From: Planctomycetota bacterium
GTDB taxonomy: Bacteria; Planctomycetota; Planctomycetia; Pirellulales; UBA7805
Length of the DNA stretch: 64,000 nt
Assembly (NCBI GenBank): GCA_021413705.1
Contig: JAIOPX010000105.1
Coordinates: 1-64,000 of the forward strand
Direction of reading: 5' to 3'
Of the stretch, positions 26,500 through 35,102 are shown one piece after another. Under the pieces are notes generated by a model that worked only from the letters and a program-made list of their open reading frames with translations, did no database searches and was not told the DNA's origin. How positions within the stretch are numbered: position 1 is the stretch's first letter; each line of letters begins with the position of its first letter. Position numbers and translations under genes: made by a program.

Positions 26500-26841
26500 G
26501 TGACTCAGCCCACTGAAGGTTCCGGCAAGAACGGTCCGGCCGCCGATAGCCGAAATACGCCTCCACCCGTTGCCATGGAGGCCGATGACAGCCAGGTGAC
26601 AGCCGCCTATGCCAACTTCTGCCGCGTGATGACCAGGCCGGAAGAATTGATCGTTGATTTTGGGTTGGACACTCAAGCCGGACCCACGCAGGCCCATCCG
26701 GTCAAGTTGACCCAGCGCGTCATCATGAACTACTACACGGCCAAGCGGCTGTTGGGTTTGTTGCAGATGACCGTCCAACGCCACGAAGCGACGTTCGGCG
26801 TGTTGGAGACGAACATCCAGAAGCGGGTGACGCAGCGCTAA
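26500..26841 (+). CDS. DUF3467 family protein
   Basis: GTG 26500 with GGAG 8 nt upstream gives 113 residues. The C-terminal two thirds match DUF3467: YANFCRVMTRPEELIVDFGLDTQ, then VKLTQRVIMNYYTAKRLLGLL. These small proteins are widespread and functionally undefined; they probably form a compact beta-alpha fold. The tracked start at 26452 adds unconserved residues across the upstream spacer. A composite repeat starts 7 nt after the stop. Confidence 0.85.
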   Translation: MTQPTEGSGKNGPAADSRNTPPPVAMEADDSQVTAAYANFCRVMTRPEELIVDFGLDTQAGPTQAHPVKLTQRVIMNYYTAKRLLGLLQMTVQRHEATFGVLETNIQKRVTQR

Positions 26842-26847
26842 TTAAAT

Positions 26848-26955
26848 GGCGAGCGGGCCCCCTGTTTCATCCTGCGACATTTGCCATCCAACTTTACGAG
26901 CTAGCACGAAGCCAACGGCCGGCTTCCGCCGGTGGCTCACAGCGACCGCTCGCCT
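26848..26955. repeat. composite element, second copy of the CGAGCGG...CGACCGCTCG family
   Basis: GGCGAGCGGGCCCCCTGTTTC, a spacer, then GCACGAAGCCAACGGCCGGCTTCCGCCGG and GACCGCTCGCC. The order and ends match 23441-23570, in the same orientation, but the middle differs. Confidence 0.85.
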
Positions 26956-26962
26956 TTCGTGC

Positions 26963-27514
26963 TCAACCCTCCGACAACGATATTGGTTCGGCTCCGGCTT
27001 CCGTGAAAATCCGCTCGGCTATTGCCAGTTGTTCTGCGTGATTTGTTTCATGGGATTCAGCCGCCACCAGGATGCGTCCTTTGGCCACAGCCTGGTCATA
27101 GTAATTGGCCAGTTCCTTTTCCACGCCGCGCGTCATCATCGCGCCGATCAAACCCCCAGACGCAAAGCCGCCCCACATCGCAATCGGGGCAGTGGCCAGC
27201 AGCGCCAAGCCTCCTGTCGCGACCGCTCCGGCGGCCACCGAGAGCCCTCCCAATACGGCGCCGATCGTTCCTCCGATGAGCGTTGCCGCGGGGGCGTGCA
27301 TCCCTGCCGGATCCTGGTGCTCGAACGCCTTGAAATGCTGTTCAATGGCCTGATTGGAGCAGATTACCGAGATCGAATCCTTGGTGAATCCCGCTCCCAG
27401 CAATTGCTCCACGGCCCGGTCGGCGGCCGCGATCGAGGCAAAAATTCCAACCCGGATTGGCCGCTGCCTCTCTGCGATTCTGTCGGTGGCCTCTTTTCTC
27501 TGAAGGTCGTCCAT
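26963..27514 (-). CDS. general-stress-type glycine-zipper protein
   Basis: ATG 27514 (AAGGA upstream) gives 183 residues. The N-terminal part (IRVGIFASIAAADRAVEQLLGAGFTKDSISVIC) matches the YflT/general-stress domain. A long Gly/Ala-rich segment follows (IGGTIGAVLGGLSVAAGAVATGG) that could insert in or lie on membranes, then a charged end. Such proteins are usually stress-induced; nothing here shows regulation. It is divergent from the sigma-factor gene. Confidence 0.8.
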   Translation of the reverse strand: MDDLQRKEATDRIAERQRPIRVGIFASIAAADRAVEQLLGAGFTKDSISVICSNQAIEQHFKAFEHQDPAGMHAPAATLIGGTIGAVLGGLSVAAGAVATGGLALLATAPIAMWGGFASGGLIGAMMTRGVEKELANYYDQAVAKGRILVAAESHETNHAEQLAIAERIFTEAGAEPISLSEG

Positions 27515-27858
27515 GGTTTTTCCTTCCGTCGAGTGCGGGCTTTCCAATGAGTGCCGTAAGTTCCCCATTACACCCAGATAATTGGGGCAGCGAGTCTCGG
27601 GGTCAAGGTTCACGGATTGAGAGGCCTGTTCCCCAGGGAATCAGTCAGCCAGTGAAGACGCCTATTTTACAAACTATTTTGTTGGCCACAACTCTGTACA
27701 CCTGAATGCTTTAGGCGATTGGCCAAAGAATTTCGAAAATTACGGAGTGTCGCTTTGTCTGTCAGGGACGTTATCTAGTTGACATTGCGCCTTACAATCG
27801 TGACGCGGATGCAGGATTTGTGGACGGCACGCTTGTGACAGGTAAGAACGAGCCAGCG
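27515..27858. other. divergent intergenic region before the sigma-factor gene
   Basis: This 344-bp gap separates the stress protein and the ECF sigma gene. A TTGACA at 27779-27784 has no good -10 hexamer 16-18 nt downstream, while TACAAT at 27793 pairs only with a weak TTATCT at 27771. I see no RNA gene or repeat in it. Confidence 0.3.
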
Positions 27859-28404
27859 ATGAGCGACCTCCCTCAGTCTGATACCCAGCACGAAGATGTT
27901 CCCTTCATGGAGCTGCTGACGCTCCATCAAACCCAGATTTATGGGTATATCCGGGCGTTGGTTCACGATGCCGAGGACGCGAAGGACATTTTCCAATCGA
28001 CCAGCATTATCTTGTGGCGCAAATTCGACCAATTTCAGGCCGGCAGCAGTTTCAATCGCTGGGCGTGCAGCGTGGCCCAGTTTGAGGTCCGCAATTTCCT
28101 CCGCTCCAAGCGATCGTCCAGGGTCACATTCAGCGATGTGTTGGTGGAGAGCCTGGCGGCCAGCGCTCCTGAAGAGAACACGGCGGTTGCCGAAGCCCGG
28201 CAGGCTGCTCTGAAGATCTGCCTCACCAAGCTGACGCGTCCCGACCGAGAGCTGATCGAGACTTTCTATCGAGGCAATCAGCGTGCGGCCGAGATAGCTC
28301 ATGATACGGGTCGCACCCGACAGAGCATCGGCAATTCGTTGCGAAGAATTCGCCGCGCGCTGTTTGAGTGCATACGCCGCCAATTAGCCACAGAGGGTCT
28401 CTAG
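27859..28404 (+). CDS. ECF RNA polymerase sigma factor (Rhodopirellula/Verrucomicrobium type)
   Basis: The 181-residue product has sigma region 2 (FMELLTLHQTQIYGYIRALVHDAEDAKDIFQSTSIILWRKFDQF, with FNRWACSVAQFEVRNFLRSK). It also has region 4 (LTRPDRELIETFYRGNQRAAEIAHDTGRTRQSIGNSLRRIRRAL). It would redirect RNA polymerase to a small regulon. The gene is followed 42 bp on by a FecR-like membrane protein, its likely anti-sigma partner, and then a prepilin-like LamG protein, a gene order common in planctomycetes. ATG 27859 is preferred; GTG 27820 is an in-frame alternative. Confidence 0.9.
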   Translation: MSDLPQSDTQHEDVPFMELLTLHQTQIYGYIRALVHDAEDAKDIFQSTSIILWRKFDQFQAGSSFNRWACSVAQFEVRNFLRSKRSSRVTFSDVLVESLAASAPEENTAVAEARQAALKICLTKLTRPDRELIETFYRGNQRAAEIAHDTGRTRQSIGNSLRRIRRALFECIRRQLATEGL

Positions 28405-28446
28405 CCCCGGGCTCCGCCCAGGAGCCTGCCCGGAGCCGCCATCACC

Positions 28447-30177
28447 ATGAACAACAACCCCACGACCCACGACGCGGACAGCAACCAGGGCCGATTCTGG
28501 TATCTGATCGACGCCGCCATCAGCGGCAGCCTGGCTGACGCCGAGTTGCGTGAATTGGAAGCGTTGCTGTTGGCTGACCACAATTTGCGTCAACAGTATC
28601 TCGAATATGCGCAGCTGCACTACGAGTTGGAGTTCTTGCACTTGGCGCAGCAAGCGGTCGAAGCGGTCAGGAGTCAGGGGTCAGGAGTCAGGGGTCAGGA
28701 ATCAGGGGTCAGGGGTCAGGGGTCAGAGGCAGGGGCAGGAATCAGGGGGCAGAGCCAGAAGAGAGATTTGCGTCGAGTGCTGCGGGTCGTGCTCGCCTTG
28801 GCGCTTTCGCTGCTGGTCCTGGTCGGAGTGGCGGGCTTTGCGATCTGGGGACGTGTTGGGCGTGAGCAGCCGTCCGTCGTCCAAGCGCCGGCGGCCATCG
28901 TAGCCACGCTGGTCCGCGACAATGGCGCCCAGTGGGATCCGGCATTTGCTCCGGCGGGAAAGGACTTAACTGCCGCGCAACGGCTGAAACTCACCAGTGG
29001 CCTGGTGGAGATTGCTTTTGTAAGCCAGGCCAGGATTATTCTCGAAGGCCCCGCGGACCTCACGGTAGGTCAGCTCAAATCCGAAGACCGAACTCGCAAA
29101 TCCGGCATCGAGAACTCCTGTTTCCTCGCTTCTGGAATGCTGACCGCCTTCATTCCAGCGGCAGCGCACGGATTTACGGTACACACTTCCCATGGCACGG
29201 CGACCGACCTTGGAACAGAGTTTGGCGTCCTTGTAAAGTCGGAAGTCGGAAATCGGAGGTCGGATAGTGAAAAGCCGACCTCCGACCCCCGATCTCCGAC
29301 CTCGACAGAAGTTCACGTCTTCCGAGGACGCGTCGAAGTCGCTGAAGGATATAATCTCCCTCCCTCAGAAATCAAAAGTCATCAATCAGAAATTCTCACC
29401 TCGGGCCAAGCCGTGATGATCGACCACTCCGGCTTGGAACGCCTGCCGGCCGCCGATGCGTTTCGGTTTCGAACTGATGTTTTCGAGGGCCAGTCACGGC
29501 AGTTGTTGTTGACGGAAGATTTTGAGTCGATGAACGTCGGCGATAGCGGCCATTCGATCGGTCCTTGGAGAGCTGCATATATCGCGGATCCTCACCAAGT
29601 GATACGTGTCGTCGATCCCAGCACGGCCGCCGCTGGCCTCTCCCCCGTGCTTCCCTCCACCAGCCACCGAGCAATGGAGTTCGCCAACACCGGCAAAGTG
29701 ATTGGCAAACAGCGGCGACAACTCAATGCGATCTTGTCGCGCGATCTCGATTCGAACCAGCTTCCCGCGAGGGGCAAATTGCTGCTGGAATGCGACATCT
29801 CGCCACGGACGTCAATCGTTGAGCCGTCGATCTCCATCACGGCGGACCATCCGCTCCGCCTGTCGCCCGGTTTGGCGCTTTCGGAAGAGGCTGACCCGGC
29901 TGCGGAGAAAATCCCGTGGGAGACCGACCACTGGTACCGGCTCCGCGTCGTGTGGGACTTGGATGGCGGCGCACCGCGCGGCGCGACCGTCGAGCGGTTT
30001 AAGTGGCGAGCTTCTGGCGGCTGGATGCGCGACTTATCGGTCCAACTCCCCGCGCCGAAGCTCGTCGACGCTCCGCTGGGCCAAGTGTGCTTCGGCTTCC
30101 CCGCGCCGATCATGGGCAAAGCAGGGGGCAGGTTCTGGCTGGACAATGTGCGCATTGAGGTGATCGCCGAGAAGTGA
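28447..30177 (+). CDS. FecR-like transmembrane regulator (putative anti-sigma partner)
   Basis: The 576-residue protein has a cytosolic anti-sigma-like N-terminus (WYLIDAAISGSLADAELRELEALL, QQYLEYAQLHYELEF), one membrane helix (VLRVVLALALSLLVLVGVAGFAIW) and a periplasmic FecR domain (LKLTSGLVEIAF, TVHTSHGTATDLGTEFGV, TEVHVFRGRVEV, LTSGQAVMI). A C-terminal beta-rich region resembles concanavalin-like folds. Two repeat-derived insertions are translated in frame: Gly/Ser/Gln units before the helix and Ser/Pro/Arg units within the FecR domain. Together with the sigma gene it should transmit a surface signal. Confidence 0.8.
   Translation: MNNNPTTHDADSNQGRFWYLIDAAISGSLADAELRELEALLLADHNLRQQYLEYAQLHYELEFLHLAQQAVEAVRSQGSGVRGQESGVRGQGSEAGAGIRGQSQKRDLRRVLRVVLALALSLLVLVGVAGFAIWGRVGREQPSVVQAPAAIVATLVRDNGAQWDPAFAPAGKDLTAAQRLKLTSGLVEIAFVSQARIILEGPADLTVGQLKSEDRTRKSGIENSCFLASGMLTAFIPAAAHGFTVHTSHGTATDLGTEFGVLVKSEVGNRRSDSEKPTSDPRSPTSTEVHVFRGRVEVAEGYNLPPSEIKSHQSEILTSGQAVMIDHSGLERLPAADAFRFRTDVFEGQSRQLLLTEDFESMNVGDSGHSIGPWRAAYIADPHQVIRVVDPSTAAAGLSPVLPSTSHRAMEFANTGKVIGKQRRQLNAILSRDLDSNQLPARGKLLLECDISPRTSIVEPSISITADHPLRLSPGLALSEEADPAAEKIPWETDHWYRLRVVWDLDGGAPRGATVERFKWRASGGWMRDLSVQLPAPKLVDAPLGQVCFGFPAPIMGKAGGRFWLDNVRIEVIAEK
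28666..28752. repeat. tandem GTCAGGG/GTCAGGA repeat inside the FecR-like gene
   Basis: About ten 7-8-bp units of the form (G)GTCAGGR run without spacers. They encode alternating SGVRGQE-like residues between the anti-sigma-like region and the membrane helix. Confidence 0.9.
29236..29304. repeat. AAGTCGG / CCGACCTC simple inverted repeat inside the FecR domain
   Basis: Units of RRTCGGA on one side and TCCGACC on the other form a long imperfect palindrome translated as a Ser/Arg/Pro-rich insert between two conserved FecR strands. Confidence 0.8.
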
Positions 30178-30210
30178 AGTCACAATGCTTAAGGCCGCTC
30201 CTAGGGAGTC

Positions 30211-31710
30211 ATGATGATGCTGAGGACACCCAATCGTATCGCGTTTACGCTTATTGAGCTGCTGGTGGTCATTGCGATCATCGTAATCCTCATCGCCCTG
30301 TTGCTGCCGGCGGTCAGCGCCTCGCGGGCGTCGGCCCGGGCGACGCAATGTGCGGAGCAACTTGCCCAGATCGGAGCCTCACTGACCAAGGCCGACATGG
30401 CCCGCATGACCGCAGTCCCTTCCCAGTGGACAACGAAGCTGGCTCCCTATCTCGATGACGCGGGCAAGGTGTTGCGTTGTCCAGACGATTTATCGGCAGG
30501 TTCAACCACCCCGGTGATCAGCTACGGACTCAATAGCCGCGCGTTTCGCTTTAGCGGCGGCGACAGTCACAAGCTCGTGGCGCTGGATTACAAGGTAGGC
30601 GTGGCCAATGTTGTCGGACCCCAGGGGACCGACGACTTCAATGCCACCTCTGCGCCCCGGCATCGGGGGCAGATGAACATTCTGCAAGCCGACGGCAGCA
30701 CCCAACGCCTGCGGCCCGATCAGCTCGATCCGCGCGTCTGTGAGATTCACGATCGTCTCTGGCGCCCCACACGCGACTTTAACTTGCTCAAGTCCGGCTG
30801 CACGGCTGATGCGGCCCTTTCTCCAACGCCTGCCCCCACGAGCACCACCACCGCAGGAGCTACTACAACCACCGGCGGCTCAACATCCACCACAACTACG
30901 GGAGGAAGTGCAACCACCGGCGGGACAACTACCGGTGGTACGACCACCGGCGGCACTACCACGGGAGGTGCACCGCAGGGGCCGGAGTGCGATAGTCTCA
31001 ACAAGGCCATGCTGGCCTACTACTCCTTCGACGATGCGACCGATTACGGCAAAGATTCGTCGGGCAATGGGCGGCATGTGACGGGATTCAATGGTAGCCC
31101 GGCGCCGACGGCAATCGCCACAGCGGGGGGCGGGTTTGCGATGCAGTTTAATCGAGCCAATTACTTGGATGTGCCTTATTCTGCTTCGTTGCAAACTTCG
31201 TGTCAGACGGTAATGTGTTGGTACAAGCCCTATACCTGGGCGGTGGTCGGCGGCACGACCAACCATGGAGGCATGGTTTGCAATCGAGCCGTCTCACCCA
31301 CAGCAAGCGGCTGGATTCTCTATCGCACCCCTGAAAACGAGGGAAGCCGAATCAAAATTCAATCGGGCCGTAACGGGCAGGGAGCATTTTGGGACAATCT
31401 TTATGGAAGTCCGTTTGTGTTGGAACAATGGCGGCACGCGGCGGCGACAATCAAAGTGACCAATCTGGGCGGCGGTCAGTGGACTGTCGAGAAGCAGATT
31501 TACTCTGGAGGCACCCTGGTCGCGACCAACTCCAACATTCCCTATGCGCCCAATCCCGACATGCCGCTACGGATGGGATCGGCCACAGAAGGGGGCGCGG
31601 CACCCTCATTTTTCTATCTCGGTGCGCTCGATGAAGTTCGCATCTACAACTATGTGCTGACGCAGGCTGAGATTCAGCAGGCGATGAATCAGTGGACTGG
31701 GGGGCCGTGA
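30211..31710 (+). CDS. prepilin-like protein with Thr/Gly linker and LamG domain
   Basis: The N-terminus is a type IV prepilin/pseudopilin signal ([25 protein letters not shown]) of the DUF1559-related planctomycete kind. Alanine, not glycine, stands at -1. Residues 40-195 have the pseudopilin-like head ([13 protein letters not shown]). A Thr/Gly/Ser-only linker (about 208-255) leads to a LamG/concanavalin-like domain ([22 protein letters not shown], then [19 protein letters not shown]). Three consecutive ATGs start it; the third (30217) has the best distance from GGGAG. It is probably exported and surface-attached and a likely regulon member of the upstream sigma factor. Confidence 0.85.
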   Translation: MMMLRTPNRIAFTLIELLVVIAIIVILIALLLPAVSASRASARATQCAEQLAQIGASLTKADMARMTAVPSQWTTKLAPYLDDAGKVLRCPDDLSAGSTTPVISYGLNSRAFRFSGGDSHKLVALDYKVGVANVVGPQGTDDFNATSAPRHRGQMNILQADGSTQRLRPDQLDPRVCEIHDRLWRPTRDFNLLKSGCTADAALSPTPAPTSTTTAGATTTTGGSTSTTTTGGSATTGGTTTGGTTTGGTTTGGAPQGPECDSLNKAMLAYYSFDDATDYGKDSSGNGRHVTGFNGSPAPTAIATAGGGFAMQFNRANYLDVPYSASLQTSCQTVMCWYKPYTWAVVGGTTNHGGMVCNRAVSPTASGWILYRTPENEGSRIKIQSGRNGQGAFWDNLYGSPFVLEQWRHAAATIKVTNLGGGQWTVEKQIYSGGTLVATNSNIPYAPNPDMPLRMGSATEGGAAPSFFYLGALDEVRIYNYVLTQAEIQQAMNQWTGGP

Positions 31711-31732
31711 GAACGGTCGGGCGAACGTGAAG

Positions 31733-31762
31733 TAGGCGAGCGGGGGGCGTAAGCCCCCTGGT
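31733..31762. repeat. GCGAGCGGGGGGC half-element
   Basis: GGCGAGCGGGGGGCGTAAGCCCCCTGG folds on GGGGGC/GCCCCC. It matches the first half of the composite elements at 23441 and 26848. Confidence 0.8.
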
Positions 31763-31781
31763 GACCGAATGCAGTATACCA

Positions 31782-31845
31782 GTAGCCGAAGTCGTGAGAC
31801 TTCGGTTTTCCCGGACCTCCCGAACTCTTACGAGTTCGGCTACGG
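31782..31845. repeat. REPIN-like pair, GTAGCCGAAGTC family
   Basis: GTAGCCGAAGTCGTGAGACTTCGG is followed by the inverted CCGAACTCTTACGAGTTCGGCTAC. Each half is a hairpin with a GTAG/CTAC foot. Confidence 0.88.
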
Positions 31846-31855
31846 GTAGATCATT

Positions 31856-32011
31856 TTATGCCGAAGGCATTACATCGCCCAGCCCAGCGGTAAGCCGCCG
31901 CGAGTAACACGAGCGCCGGTGCCACCCTGGGAAACAATGGAAAAAAACGTCTCCTCCCCTGAGCGTCGGGGGGGGGGCTGGGCTGGGAGATTTAACGCCT
32001 TCGGCGTAAGG
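31856..32011. repeat. 156-bp repeat with ATGCCGAAGGCAT / ACGCCTTCGGCGT ends
   Basis: The ends are small palindromes. Inside, GCCCAGCCCAGC is answered by GCTGGGCTGGG, with CCCTGGGAAACAATGG in the middle. The lipoprotein ORF in the track runs through it in frame, but conservation starts only after it. Together with the two elements before it, it fills the 370-bp gap. Confidence 0.7.
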
Positions 32012-32083
32012 CACGCGATCGACACAAATCCAACAATGACAACTCCCTCGATAAACGGCCTTCGCCCCGTTCCAAACTCCAAA

Positions 32084-32797
32084 ATGCACTCCATGTTTTT
32101 GCGGCACGCTCATTGGTTGAACTTGTTCGTACTATTGCTCCTGCTGCCGGGTTGCCGGCGCAGCGATCATGAGATTTCCTCTGCGCCTGGCGCGGAGGAA
32201 GGCTGGGCTCGTCTGCCCGACCAGCCGGCTTTGGAAGTCCAGCGAGATAGCACCCGTGTACTTGCGGCGCGGGTCAGCGGCGGGGCGGCAGTGTCGCTTG
32301 TCAAAGGAATGGCCGCGGTCGAAGACAAGATGGTTCTGGAAGTTGCCCCCGGCCAAGTGGTGGTGGTCCGCCAGCCCTCGGCGATTGCGAAAGAAGTTTC
32401 ATCGCTGGCCCACGTTTACATCCGCGACGGCGAAGAAACGCTCGTGACCACGGAAGGTTTTAAAGGGGAACCTTATGTTGATCCGAAGGATCGGAAGCTT
32501 TGCTGGAGTGCCCGGACTTGCGTGAACCCGGCCTGTCCCGGGCAAAAACTGGCCACAGCACAGCGACCGTTTTTATATAGCGTGCGCGTGCCGCAGTTTC
32601 TCGTGAATGAAAAAGGGGAAGTCACTACCGACGGCTCGGAATTTTCGTGGCCTTCCGTGGCCTGCCCTCAGTGCGGGCAAGTCAATTCGACGAAGAACTA
32701 TTGCTCCGACGAAGTAAGTCGTCGGCGCGAGGAGTTGGCAGCCGAGTTGCAAAAGGCAAGGGAGTTACGCGACCAGGCGCAACGGGCATCGCCGTAA
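32084..32797 (+). CDS. lipoprotein with zinc-ribbon-like Cys motifs
   Basis: ATG 32084 (or 32093) gives about 237 residues starting with a lipoprotein signal ending LLLPGC. The body has a beta-rich region (VSLVKGMAAVEDKMVLEVAPGQVVVV). Then come CVNPACPGQ and, 50 residues on, CPQCGQVN plus CS, spaced like a zinc ribbon, and a charged helical C-terminus. No family is recognised, and zinc ribbons on exported lipoproteins are uncommon. The tracked N-terminal 55 residues are translated from a repeat element and rejected. Confidence 0.65.
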   Translation: MHSMFLRHAHWLNLFVLLLLLPGCRRSDHEISSAPGAEEGWARLPDQPALEVQRDSTRVLAARVSGGAAVSLVKGMAAVEDKMVLEVAPGQVVVVRQPSAIAKEVSSLAHVYIRDGEETLVTTEGFKGEPYVDPKDRKLCWSARTCVNPACPGQKLATAQRPFLYSVRVPQFLVNEKGEVTTDGSEFSWPSVACPQCGQVNSTKNYCSDEVSRRREELAAELQKARELRDQAQRASP

Positions 32798-32802
32798 GGG
32801 CT

Positions 32803-33053
32803 GGGTGGCATGCCCACGTTTGAGGGAGGTAGTTGATTGGTGTCCGCCGAATTCAACCAGTAATCCGCGGGACTCTCCTCACGTGGGCATGATTTGCAGG
32901 TGACAATTGTCCGGCAGCTTCCATGCCCATGCGATCGGGCTCATAGAACCTTCGTAGGTCTGATGCGATCCGTGTAACGACACCGAATCAGGCATGGGCA
33001 TGGCACCCGGCGTCAACCTAAATCGTTTTGAGTCAGGCAATAGCTTGACCTAC
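32803..33053. repeat. nested GGTGGCATGCCCACG element followed by a single GTAGGTCAAGC copy
   Basis: The outer arms GGGTGGCATGCCCACG (32803) and GCATGGGCATGGCACCC (to 33008) enclose the inner arms CGTGGGCATG (32882) and CCATGCCCATGCG (32921). Beyond it at 33032-33053 is one copy of the TCAGGC family, touching the 3' end of the oxidoreductase gene. Confidence 0.8.
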
Positions 33054-34246
33054 CGTCTGGCCTTCGGATGCTTCAGCGGCAGCCAAGCTCCACCCTCGCG
33101 GCTGCTGGCTACCGATTGCTCGATGAACAGCATTCCCTCCACGCCGTCGTACACGTTCGGGTAGATCGTGTTGACCCGTTCGATCTTGCCGCCGGTGGAG
33201 AGTGTGACCATGTCGTCGTAAGCACTGCGGTAGACGTTGGCAAACGCTTCCAAATAGGCTTCCGGATGGCCGCTGGGGAGCCGCGAGGCGCCTTGCATCG
33301 ATCCTAGTGCGTACGGTGCGTTTGGGTCGCGCGTGTAGATGGCATGGGGCTGGCCGTTGCGGCGGACGATCATCTTGTTCGGTTCTTCTTGCCGCCACAA
33401 GAGCGACGCCTTCGTGCCGTCAATCTCGATTTCCAGATCGTTCTCCCGGCCGTGGCTGATCTGCGAAGCCGTAACCGTGCCCAGGGCGCCGTTCTCGAAA
33501 CGGATCACGGCGTTGCCATAGTCGTCCAGCGCCCGTCCCTGCTCGAAGATACGAAGCTGAGCGCTGATGTCGGTCGGCAGAACGCCGGTCATATAGCGGG
33601 CCAGGTTGTAAGCATGGGTGGCGATATCGCCGAAGCAACCGGCCGCACCGCTGCGCTTGGGGTCGGTCCTCCAGGCGGCCTGTTTCTGGTCCGATAGTTC
33701 CAGCCGCGTGCGGAGCCAACCCTGGATGTACCGTGTACGGATGGCGTTGATCTCACCAAACTCGCCCCCGAGGATCATTTCGCGGGCCTGCCGCACGAGC
33801 GGGTAGCCGGTGTAGTTGTGGGTGACAGCGAACACGACGTTCGATTTTTCGACCAGTGCCATCAACTCTTCGGCTTCCTTGAGATCCAAGGCCAACGGCT
33901 TGTCGCAGACCACGTTGAAGCCAGCCGCGATGGCCGCCTTGGCCACCGGCACATGCATGTGGTTAGGCGTGGTGATCGAGACAAAGTCGATCCGCTTGTC
34001 CGCCGGCAGCTTTTTCTCGGCGTCGAACAGTTCCTGATAGGAGCCATAGGCGCGGTCGGGCGCAATGTCATAGTCCGGCGCGGAAGCCTTCGATTTGGCG
34101 GCATCGCTCGACAGCGCGCCGGCCACCAGGACGGCCCGGTTGTCCATCACCGCCGCAATCGAGTGGACGCGTCCGATAAAAGAGCCCTGACCGCCGCCGA
34201 CCAAACCCATGCGAAGTTTGCGATTGAGCGCTCCATTGGTAGCCAT
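33050..34246 (-). CDS. Gfo/Idh/MocA family oxidoreductase
   Basis: This 398-residue NAD(P)-dependent sugar/inositol dehydrogenase-type protein is probably cytosolic. The Rossmann N-domain has GLVGGGQGSFIGRVH near residue 14, ITTPNHMHVPVAKAAIAAGFNVVCDKPLALDLKEAEEL with the catalytic-region DKP, then the C-terminal alpha/beta domain with GCFGDIATHAYNLA. Substrate cannot be read from sequence. It has no Tat signal, unlike many planctomycete paralogues. The TAG-repeat at the 3' end abuts the stop. Confidence 0.92.
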   Translation of the reverse strand: MATNGALNRKLRMGLVGGGQGSFIGRVHSIAAVMDNRAVLVAGALSSDAAKSKASAPDYDIAPDRAYGSYQELFDAEKKLPADKRIDFVSITTPNHMHVPVAKAAIAAGFNVVCDKPLALDLKEAEELMALVEKSNVVFAVTHNYTGYPLVRQAREMILGGEFGEINAIRTRYIQGWLRTRLELSDQKQAAWRTDPKRSGAAGCFGDIATHAYNLARYMTGVLPTDISAQLRIFEQGRALDDYGNAVIRFENGALGTVTASQISHGRENDLEIEIDGTKASLLWRQEEPNKMIVRRNGQPHAIYTRDPNAPYALGSMQGASRLPSGHPEAYLEAFANVYRSAYDDMVTLSTGGKIERVNTIYPNVYDGVEGMLFIEQSVASSREGGAWLPLKHPKARR

Positions 34247-34488
34247 GTTCTACTGTCACTCCTGAAAAGGTTGTCGATTAGGCAAACTGCGAACCCTCTT
34301 TTTTAGCAGAATCTGGGCCAACGTCCAGGGTTTGCCAAGCAAATGAAAGCCGAAGAATGGGGCGCGATCTAGAATCCTCGGCGGCAGCGCGGTACGATAT
34401 CCAACGACCGCTCCCCGGTAGGCCAGTGTTCAAGCTGTACTCGCGCCGACCGCGAAGCATGGGCAATCAATCCAAGGAGAACTGGAAC

Positions 34489-35043
34489 ATGAAACGGCGT
34501 TTCCGTAGAGGGAGTGCCGCACCCTGGGCGATGGGCTTGGCGGCGGCCTCCGTTTCGTTGGCGATTGGGGTGTTGATTGGGGTGCTGGCTATCGGGCGAC
34601 AGGAGCAACCTCCCCTGCCGGTCTTCGCCACGGCCACGCACGGCCAGGACAACTTTGCCATCTGCACCGGTCAATTGGAGGAGGGAATCGACGCCATCTT
34701 TTTCCTGGACTATTTGACTGGGGATTTGCGGGCGGCGGCGCTCAACATTCGCAGCCATCGCTTTCAAGCTTTCTATCAGCGGTCGATCCTTCAGGATCTG
34801 GGGGTCAAGGATGTGAAGAACCCACGCTATCTGATGGTCAGCGGCATTGCCGATTTGCAACGCGGCGCCGGCAACCAGCGGTTGAGCCGGGCGGTGGTCT
34901 ACGTGGCCGAATTGAACTCGGGAATCTGCGTGGCCTACGGGGTGCCGTCGGTCCAAACCAAAACAGCGTTGGGTTTTCAGTCGGCCGCTCCGTTGTTGCC
35001 GGTCGATCGAGTGGAGTTTAGAACCGTGAAGGTACGCGATTGA
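34489..35043 (+). CDS. hypothetical membrane-anchored protein
   Basis: ATG 34489 has AAGGAG 10 nt upstream and gives 184 residues. A basic start (MKRRFRRG) precedes one membrane helix (MGLAAASVSLAIGVLIGVLA). The external part (FAICTGQLEEGIDAIFFLDYLTGDLRAAALN, YLMVSGIADLQ, SRAVVYVAELNSGICVAYGVP) looks like a compact beta-rich domain conserved in planctomycetes, but I cannot name it. It precedes thiS by 60 bp across a palindromic repeat. Confidence 0.7.
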   Translation: MKRRFRRGSAAPWAMGLAAASVSLAIGVLIGVLAIGRQEQPPLPVFATATHGQDNFAICTGQLEEGIDAIFFLDYLTGDLRAAALNIRSHRFQAFYQRSILQDLGVKDVKNPRYLMVSGIADLQRGAGNQRLSRAVVYVAELNSGICVAYGVPSVQTKTALGFQSAAPLLPVDRVEFRTVKVRD

Positions 35044-35090
35044 CGGGACTGTCCCAGTTTTTGGGAACCAAAAATGGGGCTGTCCCCTTG
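35042..35090. repeat. palindromic GGGACTGTCCC element, second copy
   Basis: GGGACTGTCCCAGTTTTTGG and CCAAAAATGGGGCTGTCCCC face each other. It overlaps the stop codon of the preceding gene by 2 nt and precedes thiS. Confidence 0.85.
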
Positions 35091-35102
35091 AGTGAGCGAA
35101 CC

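Noticed and set aside
31919-32083. N-terminal part of the tracked lipoprotein ORF
   Set aside because: It is translated from the 156-bp repeat; the lipoprotein signal begins at 32084.
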